Origin: Prosthecobacter debontii
GTDB taxonomy: Bacteria; Verrucomicrobiota; Verrucomicrobiia; Verrucomicrobiales; Akkermansiaceae
DNA length: 6,139 bases
Assembly (NCBI GenBank): GCA_945885485.1
Contig: CAMCYT010000158.1
Coordinates: 1-6,139, forward strand
Direction of reading: 5' to 3'
Shown: piece by piece, positions 1 through 6,096 of the stretch
How positions within the stretch are numbered: position 1 is the first letter of the stretch
Layout of the letters: each line of letters begins with the position of its first letter
Made by a program: the position numbers and the translations under genes
Notes under the pieces: generated by a model
Seen by the model: only the letters and a program-made list of their open reading frames with translations
Database searches by the model: none
What the model was told of the DNA's origin: nothing

Positions 1-942
1 CAACGCAATCACCGCAAATTTTTCCGGAGATATCCGACCTGAGGAAATCTCGAGAAAGCGTCGCTCAACTGCCTCAATATCCACCAACACCCCAAGCACT
101 TTTACCAAAGCATCCATCCGCCCGAGAGGTTTGAGATGATTTCCTGAAATTATCCCACGGTCATTTGTTAGAAATGATCTCGATGAAATCGGCTCAAATC
201 TCACACCGTTTTCCTCTTGAAACAGATAACCGCGAAACAAAGCCTCGCCTGATATTTTCAACCTGTCGTCCGCATCGCTTTCCACCTGCCAGATCGATAA
301 AATCTCAAAATCCCCCTCGCAAAACGGTTTCGATAAATCACTCATCGACTGCGTGGCGATCTGAGATCCTGCCTCGGTCATTCCATAACTCGCCAACACT
401 GGCCAACCGAGATCGCGCGCTGCTTGGCCTAACGTTTCAGGCAAACGCCCGCCGCCCACCACAACAGCCCGAAGCTTTTCGGGTGCCTGCAACTTTACTG
501 CGACCAAATCATGCACTTGGGTCGGAACCAGAGAAACATGAGTCACTCCCTCGTCAGAAATCCATCGATAAAATTTCCCAGCATCCCACTTACCATCAAA
601 TTCAGCCAAACCACAACCCGCCTGAAACACCCGTGCCAAAATCGCAAACCCACCCACATGATCTATAGGCAACGCAAGCCCCCCCTTGGATTTCGGATCC
701 ACGCCTATCCATCCATTCACCGCCTCAGCTGAAACCAGCATCGCCTGCTTTTCATGCACCACCCATTTCGGTGTTCCAGTGCTTCCTGATGTTTTGAAAA
801 TGACAGCACCCCCGTTCGTCTCCAGATCCGGAATATCATCCAAACCTCCGCCCACGACGCAGTTCGTAGGATTATCCCAAAACGACTGCGATAAATATGA
901 ACTACAATCCATTGCAAAAAATCTCCGTGACTCCTGAATCAT
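1..942 (-). CDS. menE: o-succinylbenzoate-CoA ligase (MenE), short form, 3' end outside window
   Basis: Reading the complement from 942 down to base 1 gives 314 uninterrupted codons; the C-terminus lies beyond the edge. It belongs to the AMP-forming acyl-CoA synthetase (ANL) family. MenE activates o-succinylbenzoate with ATP and joins it to CoA in cytoplasmic menaquinone synthesis. Visible motifs are the P-loop TSGSTGTPK (residues 51-59), DHVGG (94-98), the A5 motif YGMTE (186-190), a degenerate TNDRG (259-263) where the family usually has TGD, and the hinge GRMDALVKV (275-283). The catalytic lysine of the C-terminal lobe would lie past the edge. The start ATG overlaps the menC stop (ATGA), so the two are co-transcribed and probably translationally coupled. 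A second in-frame ATG at 912 has GGAG 10 bases upstream and is an equally plausible start. The P-loop sits only about 50 residues from the start, so most of the usual N-terminal region is absent. The identity rests on the motifs plus the menC neighbour. Confidence 0.88.
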   Translation of the reverse strand, partial: MIQESRRFFAMDCSSYLSQSFWDNPTNCVVGGGLDDIPDLETNGGAVIFKTSGSTGTPKWVVHEKQAMLVSAEAVNGWIGVDPKSKGGLALPIDHVGGFAILARVFQAGCGLAEFDGKWDAGKFYRWISDEGVTHVSLVPTQVHDLVAVKLQAPEKLRAVVVGGGRLPETLGQAARDLGWPVLASYGMTEAGSQIATQSMSDLSKPFCEGDFEILSIWQVESDADDRLKISGEALFRGYLFQEENGVRFEPISSRSFLTNDRGIISGNHLKPLGRMDALVKVLGVLVDIEAVERRFLEISSGRISPEKFAVIAL

Positions 943-1907
943 AAACTCATCCAGGACAGGGCGGCAAGTTCATCATCGAACCCCAAGCCCGTGCCACCCG
1001 GTAGTTTGAAATCCGATTTCCATACGCCCAACTTCTCAGTGAATACATCTTTTTCAAAAAGATGATGCGTTTGCAGCCCGCAAGTCCCGATGAGACCTGG
1101 AAAAATCAACTCGGTTCGCGCGGCTTCCCATGCTGCAAATGCCTGCCCCAAGGGATGATCCATGTAACTCGTGATCACCGCACGCTGCGAGTTCATGATC
1201 GCCGCCTCGCCTAACAAATATGGCTCGTCCACGGCCGGCTTGATCACCATGCACTGCGCCGCAATGCGATGAGGACCCGATTCTCTATCCACCGCCAACT
1301 GCACACGATGTTTTTTCCATAACTCTGCCCACACACTTTCCGAGAACGGACAGATGTCCTCAATGAAATCAATCTTGCGTTTTGCCACATCTGATAAACT
1401 ACTGAGAAATCTCTCCGCCCCATCGGGATCGAGCAGTTCGTTGAAATCAATTCTCCATTTCAGTGCCGGATACTCGACTGACATTTCTTCCAGAAAACGC
1501 GTTTCCACAGAAATGTTCCGACCTGCCTTGATCTTCACCATTTCGAACCCTGCTTCCACAGCAAGCGCCAGCTCTTTGACATTTGCATCCACCAATGTCG
1601 CATGGCTGCGAGGGACTTCCATCTCTTCAAACAATGACTCCTCAGCCAAGCGAGCCACATTGTCGTATTCCGCACAGCGCAGGGCGCGTTTCACAATTGG
1701 CCAGATGCGACGACCCTTCAGATCTTCCAAACATTTTTCTAACGGCGGGTCTCCCAATTCTAGCCATGGATGAATACAACCATAACCATCCCCCACACGA
1801 ATCAACACTCCTTCGAATTCACGTCGCGATGAAATGGAATTTAAAAAACTACGCGCCCTCAGGCGGTAAGGCGAAATCCAGATATCTGTGCGTTCTAAAA
1901 ATTCCAT
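939..1907 (-). CDS. menC: o-succinylbenzoate synthase (MenC), enolase superfamily
   Basis: The 322-residue length is close to E. coli MenC. OSBS dehydrates SHCHC to o-succinylbenzoate in the cytoplasm, one step before MenE. The enolase-superfamily active site can be read directly: the KxK motif VKIKAG (K125, K127), metal-ligand aspartate in RIDFNE (D154), metal-ligand glutamate in DFIED (E183), third ligand in AVDRES (D207), and the catalytic lysine in VIKPA (K223). A C-terminal GTCGLQTHH stretch closes the barrel. The start is ATG at 1907 with AGGA 9 bases upstream, one of the few clear ribosome-binding sites in the window. That site lies inside the last codons of the upstream small gene, whose stop is 6 bases away. 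The 3' end overlaps the menE start by 4 bases. Related dipeptide epimerases and N-acylamino acid racemases share this fold, but the adjoining MenE makes OSBS by far the best call. Confidence 0.93.
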   Translation of the reverse strand: MEFLERTDIWISPYRLRARSFLNSISSRREFEGVLIRVGDGYGCIHPWLELGDPPLEKCLEDLKGRRIWPIVKRALRCAEYDNVARLAEESLFEEMEVPRSHATLVDANVKELALAVEAGFEMVKIKAGRNISVETRFLEEMSVEYPALKWRIDFNELLDPDGAERFLSSLSDVAKRKIDFIEDICPFSESVWAELWKKHRVQLAVDRESGPHRIAAQCMVIKPAVDEPYLLGEAAIMNSQRAVITSYMDHPLGQAFAAWEAARTELIFPGLIGTCGLQTHHLFEKDVFTEKLGVWKSDFKLPGGTGLGFDDELAALSWMSL

Positions 1908-1913
1908 ATAAAA

Positions 1914-2210
1914 CTATCCTAACAGTTCATTAGCAATCGCCATCCATTCATCTTCCAAACTCACCTGCTTACTGGGCATTTCTTTACCAGCAAGCGAATA
2001 CCAATACCCCGCATTTCCCAAATCGCCTTCTTCGCGATGCAGCCACGCATGAATCCACGACCCAGCTTTTCCCGGTAAATCCTGACAAAGATCGTGGGCC
2101 TTGTCCCATTTCCCCACCCGCGCATACCACAAACATTCACCAACCGCACCCAATCCTGCGGACGGCTGAGTGTCATCGATTGCGGATTGTGCTAAATCAG
2201 TCGCGTTCAT
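1914..2210 (-). CDS. conserved-looking small helical protein of unknown function, first gene of the men operon
   Basis: This is a 98-residue protein without a signal peptide or membrane segment, so probably cytoplasmic. The core, about residues 22-80, is rich in tryptophan and aromatics: ECLWYARVGKWDKAHDL, then SWIHAWLHREEGD, then NAGYWYSLAGK. The pattern of short amphipathic helices resembles a TPR- or Sel1-like helical hairpin. From memory, similar short proteins with an 'AWxHAxLHRxEGD..NAxYWYxxAGK' signature occur as uncharacterised proteins in several bacterial phyla; I cannot name a family. I chose ATG 2210 because the protein pattern begins there. A longer version from GTG 2279 adds 23 residues (starting MLACVSWGF) with no clear ribosome-binding site and looks less likely. 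GGGAAG abuts the ATG, too close for a normal Shine-Dalgarno site. The stop is 6 bases before menC, so it is very probably in the same operon. Whether it has any role in menaquinone synthesis is unknown. Confidence 0.75.
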   Translation of the reverse strand: MNATDLAQSAIDDTQPSAGLGAVGECLWYARVGKWDKAHDLCQDLPGKAGSWIHAWLHREEGDLGNAGYWYSLAGKEMPSKQVSLEDEWMAIANELLG

Positions 2211-2539
2211 CTTCCCAAAGATCGATACCCGCTCTCTTTCGTTAAGCAAACAAAAACCCCAACTTACACAAGCCAACACGATACCCAGGCAATCAAGTTA
2301 GAAAAAAGAAAACCGCGAATGAACGTGAATCTTTGGTTAGTGAGAACATATTGTGGGCGGAATCGAAATCATTTTACTAAAAACTCATTTTCCAAAGCCG
2401 CATGCATCGGATTCGCGTTCATTCGCGGTTAAATATTTAGAAATCTGGACAGGTATCTCCCTAGTTTGATCGCCCAGCACACGCTACCCGAAAATTTATC
2501 TCGTCAACTCATCGATTAACGGTCTTTTATATTACCGCC
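2211..2539. other. divergent intergenic region between the men operon and the envelope genes
   Basis: These 329 bases separate the divergent starts at 2210 (minus strand) and 2540 (plus strand), so promoters for both directions should lie here, although I see no convincing -35/-10 pair for either. The main content is the long inverted repeat at 2311-2430. An A-rich run (2301-2312) precedes its left arm. The remaining stretch, about 2431-2539, is unremarkable apart from a TATATT at 2528-2533. No RNA gene or small coding region is evident. Confidence 0.7.
2311..2430. repeat. long imperfect inverted repeat built of CGCGAAT units
   Basis: The left arm 2311-2330 (aaccgcgaatgaacgtgaat) and right arm 2411-2430 (attcgcgttcattcgcggtt) are reverse complements over all 20 bases except one position (2326/2415), which would be a G-U pair in RNA. 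Each arm itself contains two CGCGAAT-like units separated by GAA. Pairing continues inward: CTTTGG 2331-2336 with CCAAAG 2392-2397, and AGTGAG 2339-2344 with CTCATT 2384-2389. A 13-base bulge (2398-2410) lies on the right side and a loop of about 39 bases remains. From general knowledge, similar CGCGAAT or CGCAGAT repeats are common between genes in many environmental bacteria. It could be a small non-autonomous palindromic element or a structured RNA segment. No flanking target-site duplication is obvious. Confidence 0.8.
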
Positions 2540-3361
2540 ATGAAGGTAACTAAGTCCTCCCCCTTAGTGCTTGCAGTTCTACTCGCATGCACCCCCGCCG
2601 TTCCCGCCCAGCTTCCATCCATCGATAAAAAGCCTTGGGAAAAATATTTCATCGTTCTGAAAAATCGAAAATTTCAGTTCGGCATCACTCCTGATGGAGA
2701 AGCTATGATTCATCCCCTCTCGAAACGAGGCGAGATCATCAGCACAAATAATCCAATCATGTTTAAAGTCGAAATCCTCGAATCCAAATCAGACGGCAAA
2801 TTCATCAGCAAGAAAATTGATCCTAACTCACTGAAATCCGATCAAACTGCCTCCTTCAATCCGGAAAACTCCTTTACCTATGATGGCAGCGTCACGGGAG
2901 GAGCTACTTTTGAAATCACCATCACTCCAGATAAACAGGGTTTCAGCATCTCTGGAAAAATCACCGACAAAGGCAAACTCACCAACCCTCTAAACGTCGC
3001 CATCTTCATGGGACTGAGACCTTATCCGAAAGACGCAACCCGCACTGTGGCCGAAACCAAAAATTTTGATCAACGCGTCAGACGCGATAAATTCGAGACA
3101 ATCATCAAATCCGGCTCAAGAAAGTCTTACAATTTCGCAGAAGGAGCAAACTTTGGCTCTGATATGCCCACTGGCGTGGAAAGTCTCAGCATGAAATCAG
3201 AAGCCCATGATTTCACCGAATTCCAAGTAGCCGTCACAGGCGGGGCCAAAATTACCTTTGAAGATAGAAACCAAATCGTCTCTGACGGAGTCGACTTCAG
3301 ATGGATCATCCCCGTAGATGCCAACCCCACCACTGACATCCTCAAAGTCACCGCCAAGTAG
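2540..3361 (+). CDS. unrecognised exported protein, possible lipoprotein
   Basis: This 273-residue protein belongs to no family I recognise. The N-terminus is an export signal: K2 and K5, a hydrophobic stretch from about 8 to 16, then C17 and VPAQ (21-24). Two readings are possible. Signal peptidase I would cut after A23. Alternatively LLAC (14-17) is an imperfect lipobox, and C17 is the only cysteine in the protein, which favours a lipoprotein. The mature part has no further membrane segment. It is rich in alternating hydrophobic/polar stretches, for example FEITITPDKQGFSISGKI around residues 131-148 and FQVAVTGGAKITFED near 229-243, suggesting a beta-sandwich-like fold in the periplasm or at a membrane surface. 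No catalytic motif is apparent. The ATG at 2540 has no Shine-Dalgarno sequence. It is co-directional with skp 111 bases downstream, but a hairpin at 3368-3403 lies between them. An envelope role is inferred only from the signal and neighbours. Confidence 0.82.
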   Translation: MKVTKSSPLVLAVLLACTPAVPAQLPSIDKKPWEKYFIVLKNRKFQFGITPDGEAMIHPLSKRGEIISTNNPIMFKVEILESKSDGKFISKKIDPNSLKSDQTASFNPENSFTYDGSVTGGATFEITITPDKQGFSISGKITDKGKLTNPLNVAIFMGLRPYPKDATRTVAETKNFDQRVRRDKFETIIKSGSRKSYNFAEGANFGSDMPTGVESLSMKSEAHDFTEFQVAVTGGAKITFEDRNQIVSDGVDFRWIIPVDANPTTDILKVTAK

Positions 3362-3367
3362 GATTTC

Positions 3368-3403
3368 ACCGATTATTCGCGGTTGAAACTGCGGATTATC
3401 GGT
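3368..3403 (+). repeat. palindromic hairpin after the exported-protein gene; possible terminator or repeat element
   Basis: Six bases after the stop at 3361, 3368-3383 can pair with 3388-3403: six Watson-Crick pairs (ACCGAT/ATCGGT), one T-T mismatch, then nine pairs including two G-U, closed by a TGAA loop (3384-3387). This is a strong RNA hairpin at the position expected for a terminator, but what follows (TCATGCC) is not a U-run, so intrinsic termination is uncertain. Its left side contains ATTCGCGGTT (3375-3384), identical to the outer ten bases of the inverted repeat at 2421-2430. It may therefore be a relative of that repeat rather than an ordinary terminator. Confidence 0.6.
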
Positions 3404-3472
3404 TCATGCCTGTTGACGTAAGCAAAATTTCCGCCCAAACTGCGCGCGAAACCATTCGCACCCTTCATTGAT

Positions 3473-4111
3473 ATGACATTATTAAAACGTTTTTTAACTA
3501 TCGCATTCGCTACCTCCCTCATTTCTGGAGCCAGCGCTCAAAATCTTAAAGTCGCCACTGTAGATATGCAGGAGCTATTTAAGCAATACCACCTAACCAA
3601 CGCAGCTCAGGAACAAATCAACGTTGAGCGTGCGAAAATCAACCAACTCAATGAAGATCGCCTCGTTCGCATCCGTGAAATCGAAGCAAATCTCGAGAGC
3701 TTCAAAAAACAAGTCGAGGATCCATCGGTCAACGAGTCCAAGAAGCAAAGCATCGCCAAAGATTTCAAATTGCAGCAGCAAGAAGGAATGCAGCTCGATA
3801 AAGAGCGCCGTGAATTCATCCAACGTCGCACCGAAGCACTGAATCAAAATATGATTGAGCGCATGAAATCCATTCTCGAAGACATTCGCAAATTGGTCGA
3901 AGAAAAATCCAAGGCTGATAACTACGATCTAGTCCTCGACAAATCCGGGACCAGCACTTCACAGGTCCCTGTGGTTCTTTACAGCAAGGACTCCATGGAC
4001 ATCACCGCCAGCCTTCTGAAAGTCCTCAACAAAGACGCACCTGCCCCTGATAAAAAAGCTGATGATAAAAAGACTTCCGACAAGGATAAGAAAACCACTC
4101 CAAATCCTTAA
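3473..4111 (+). CDS. skp: periplasmic OmpH/Skp-family chaperone
   Basis: The 212-residue product is an OmpH (Skp) family protein. The family forms periplasmic jellyfish-like trimers that hold unfolded outer-membrane proteins on their way to the BAM complex. The signal peptide is clear: K5 R6, a hydrophobic core from about 7 to 17, and ASA before Q23. The mature protein opens with the family's KVATVDMQELFKQY (about 26-39). A long charged coiled coil of roughly 100 residues (about 40-145) follows, then the family's closing segment DNYDLVLDKSG and SKDSMDITASLLKVLN. The last 25 or so residues form a lysine/aspartate/proline-rich tail, longer than in typical Skp. lpxD starts 31 bases downstream, the classical skp-lpxD order. 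bamA, usually upstream, is not present here; the preceding gene is the unrecognised exported protein. The ATG start lacks a Shine-Dalgarno sequence. Confidence 0.93.
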   Translation: MTLLKRFLTIAFATSLISGASAQNLKVATVDMQELFKQYHLTNAAQEQINVERAKINQLNEDRLVRIREIEANLESFKKQVEDPSVNESKKQSIAKDFKLQQQEGMQLDKERREFIQRRTEALNQNMIERMKSILEDIRKLVEEKSKADNYDLVLDKSGTSTSQVPVVLYSKDSMDITASLLKVLNKDAPAPDKKADDKKTSDKDKKTTPNP

Positions 4112-4142
4112 GCAAAAACCCTAACTCCTCACGCTTACCACT

Positions 4143-5186
4143 TTGGCAACCAGCCTAAGTCTATCCGAACTCGCCAACCTCATTGATGGAACCATCATTT
4201 GCGGTGAGGCGAGTTCTCGTTTTTCCGGAATGGCCGCGCTTGATACAGCAGGGTTCGAAGAAATCAGCTTTCTCGGAAACGAAAAATATCTACCGCATTT
4301 CCTCACCACGAAAGCTGGTGCGGTGATCGTTCCAGTCAGTTACGATTTCAAGACTGATGGACCAGCACTTGTCGCTGTCCCGAATCCATCTCTCGCCTTT
4401 GCCGCAATCGTGCGGCATTTCGCCAATCACTCTCGCACGTTCAAACCCGGCATCCACTCATCAGCCAGCGTTTCTGATTTCGCGAAATACAACCCCAACA
4501 AAGTTTGTATTAACCCCGGCGCGGTCATCATGGACGGCGCATCCATCGGCGATGGCTCAGAAATCGGCCCCAATGCCGTGATCTACGAAAACGCAATCAT
4601 CGGTGAAAACTGCCAGATCCGCGCCAATGTGACGATCACCGAGCGTTGCGTCATCGGCTCACGCGTCATCATCCACCCCGGAGCAGTCATCGGTTCAGAT
4701 GGCTACGGCTACGAGCTCTCCGAAGGCAAACACGTTAAAATCGACCAGGTCGGCATTGTCGTCATCGGCGATGATGTGGAAATCGGTTCGAACACCTCAA
4801 TTGATCGCGCACGTTTCGGAAAAACCATTATCGGTGAGGGCACCAAGATCGATAACCTCGTTCAAATCGGCCACAACGTGGTCATCGGCAAACACTGCTT
4901 GATTGTCTCTCAATGTGGACTCGCAGGCAGTTGCTGCATCGAAGACTATGTCACCGTCGCCGCACAATCCGGCATAGCTGGACACGTCACAGTTGGTGCA
5001 AACACCATCCTAGCTGGACGCGCTGGAGTCACCACCAATCTTGCCGGAGGCATGGCCTACGCAGGTAAACCCGCCATTCCAATGAAGGAAGACACCAAGC
5101 TCCAAGCTCACGTCCGGCGCTTACCCAAACTCCTCGAACGCGTCAAAGCACTCGAAAAAATCGTATCCAAAGACTCACCCGAATAA
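4143..5186 (+). CDS. lpxD: UDP-3-O-acylglucosamine N-acyltransferase (LpxD), TTG start
   Basis: This is a 347-residue LpxD. The enzyme transfers a hydroxyacyl chain from acyl carrier protein to the amino group of UDP-3-O-acylglucosamine, an early cytoplasmic lipid A step. The N-terminal uridine-binding domain (about 1-105) shows LDTAGFEEISFLGNEKY and TTKAGAVIVP. A left-handed beta-helix of hexapeptide repeats (about 106-300, many [IV]G-x-x-x units) follows, containing GSDGYGYE (184-191), NTSIDRA, and NLVQIGHNVVIG with the probable catalytic histidine H244. A C-terminal helix (about 312-340) completes the homotrimer-forming architecture. The start must be TTG 4143 or nearly so: an in-frame TAA lies at 4122, there is no ATG or GTG between, and the domain begins at once. 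No Shine-Dalgarno sequence is present. It sits 31 bases after skp and 9 bases before the TerC-like gene, consistent with one transcript. The usual fabZ, lpxA or lpxC partners do not follow. Confidence 0.96.
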   Translation: MATSLSLSELANLIDGTIICGEASSRFSGMAALDTAGFEEISFLGNEKYLPHFLTTKAGAVIVPVSYDFKTDGPALVAVPNPSLAFAAIVRHFANHSRTFKPGIHSSASVSDFAKYNPNKVCINPGAVIMDGASIGDGSEIGPNAVIYENAIIGENCQIRANVTITERCVIGSRVIIHPGAVIGSDGYGYELSEGKHVKIDQVGIVVIGDDVEIGSNTSIDRARFGKTIIGEGTKIDNLVQIGHNVVIGKHCLIVSQCGLAGSCCIEDYVTVAAQSGIAGHVTVGANTILAGRAGVTTNLAGGMAYAGKPAIPMKEDTKLQAHVRRLPKLLERVKALEKIVSKDSPE

Positions 5187-5195
5187 ACTACCATC

Positions 5196-5981
5196 ATGTT
5201 TGATTTTTCATGGTTCTCCCAACCCGATGCATGGGCCGCCCTACTGACCCTCACACTGTTAGAAATCGTCCTCGGCATCGATAACATCGTTTTCATTTCG
5301 ATCCTTTCGGACCGACTCCCACCAGAGCAACGCGCAAAAGGCAGAACCATCGGCCTCGCTCTCGCCATGGTCACCCGTCTCATGCTGCTTGCCACGATCA
5401 GTTGGATCATGAGCCTCAAAGCCGTATTGTTTTCCATCCCTATACATCCAGCATTCTGGAAAATGTCCCCCCATGCAGCCGAACACGATGGCCTACTCGG
5501 GATCAGCGGAAAAAGTCTCATCTTACTCATCGGCGGATTCTTCCTCATCTGGAAAGCCACCAAAGAAATCCATCACAAACTCGAAGATCACGAGGACGCT
5601 CAGAAAACATCGAAAGTCGCCAGCTTCGGTGCCGTCCTCGCCCAAATCGCCATCATCGATATCGTGTTCTCTATCGACTCCGTCATCACCGCTGCCGGCA
5701 TGGCTGATCACCTCTCGGTCATGATGCTCGCCGTTGTAATCTCAGTCGGCGTGATGATGCTAGCCGCAGGAACCATCAGTAACTTCGTCTCCAAACATCC
5801 TTCCATCAAAATGCTCGCCCTCTCATTCCTCATCCTGATCGGTACCGCATTAATCGCCGAAGGCTTCCACTTCGAAATCCCCAAAGGCTACATCTACTTT
5901 GCCATGGCGTTCTCGCTCAGCGTAGAAATGCTGAACCTGAAAATCCGCAATCGCGGCGGATCAGTTCCGACGCCTCATTAG
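5196..5981 (+). CDS. TerC-family (YgdQ-type) integral membrane protein
   Basis: The 261-residue inner-membrane protein is close in pattern to E. coli YgdQ and the wider TerC/Alx superfamily. Members such as Alx and Bacillus MeeF/MeeY export manganese or help load metals onto exported proteins; the substrate of this one is not shown by sequence. About seven hydrophobic helices are visible (roughly 13-37, 51-72, 104-120, 144-166, 171-191, 203-221, 229-247). The hallmark acidic motifs are present: LLEIVLGIDNIVF with E23 and D29, and IDIVFSIDSVITA with D155 and D161, plus HPSIKMLALSFLILIG and GYIYFAMAFS. A stretch between helices two and three (about 81-103, including HPAFWKMSPHAAEHD) is longer and more histidine-rich than I recall in YgdQ. 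The ATG is 9 bases after lpxD, so co-transcription is likely; there is no room for a yybP-ykoY manganese riboswitch. No Shine-Dalgarno sequence precedes it. Confidence 0.92.
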   Translation: MFDFSWFSQPDAWAALLTLTLLEIVLGIDNIVFISILSDRLPPEQRAKGRTIGLALAMVTRLMLLATISWIMSLKAVLFSIPIHPAFWKMSPHAAEHDGLLGISGKSLILLIGGFFLIWKATKEIHHKLEDHEDAQKTSKVASFGAVLAQIAIIDIVFSIDSVITAAGMADHLSVMMLAVVISVGVMMLAAGTISNFVSKHPSIKMLALSFLILIGTALIAEGFHFEIPKGYIYFAMAFSLSVEMLNLKIRNRGGSVPTPH

Positions 5982-6059
5982 CAACCTAAACAGAAGGTAG
6001 GGTCGCCTGGCCTCAGTCGACTCATTTCCAATACCCCCAAAGCATGATCACTCTTGACG

Positions 6060-6096
6060 TCGTGTGATCCCGGAATCAACGGCTCTCATCACACGA
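6060..6096 (+). terminator. candidate terminator hairpin downstream of the TerC-like gene
   Basis: TCGTGTGAT (6060-6068) and ATCACACGA (6088-6096) are perfect 9-base reverse complements with a 19-base loop, inside which CCG (6070-6072) can pair with CGG (6080-6082). The tract after it (GGTTTCATCTTTCTTCC) is pyrimidine-rich but lacks a continuous T-run, so intrinsic termination is only possible. It lies about 80 bases beyond the stop of the TerC-like gene. An upstream GATCAC (6046-6051) competes for the left arm. Confidence 0.4.

Noticed and set aside
165..668. 167-codon open frame on the plus strand
   Set aside because: It lies wholly antisense to menE, whose frame carries all the expected family motifs; the plus-strand product is low-complexity and resembles nothing.
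1..942. menE as a broken gene, since no full-length minus-strand frame is obvious there
   Set aside because: Translating the complement from 942 to 1 gives 314 codons with no stop; it only runs off the window edge.
1354..1773. 139-codon open frame on the plus strand
   Set aside because: It is antisense to menC, serine-rich and without motifs; a shadow of the enolase-family gene.
2211..2279. Longer version of the small men-operon protein from GTG 2279
   Set aside because: The added 23 residues look unlike the rest and have no ribosome-binding site; ATG 2210 fits better, though it is not proven.
2528..2533. TATATT as a -10 box giving a leaderless transcript for the gene at 2540
   Set aside because: The -10 match is good and the distance suits a leaderless start, but the bases at the -35 position (about 2505-2510) do not resemble TTGACA; too weak to call.
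3413..3441. TTGACG with a possible -10 seventeen bases downstream as the skp promoter
   Set aside because: The -35 is near consensus, but the -10 candidate (CAAACT) matches only half the consensus. A promoter in this gap is expected but cannot be placed.
5187..5195. Manganese riboswitch (yybP-ykoY) ahead of the TerC-like gene
   Set aside because: Only 9 bases separate it from lpxD, so there is no room for such an RNA.
5108..5563. 151-codon open frame on the minus strand
   Set aside because: It is antisense to the end of lpxD and the start of the TerC-like gene, both strongly supported.
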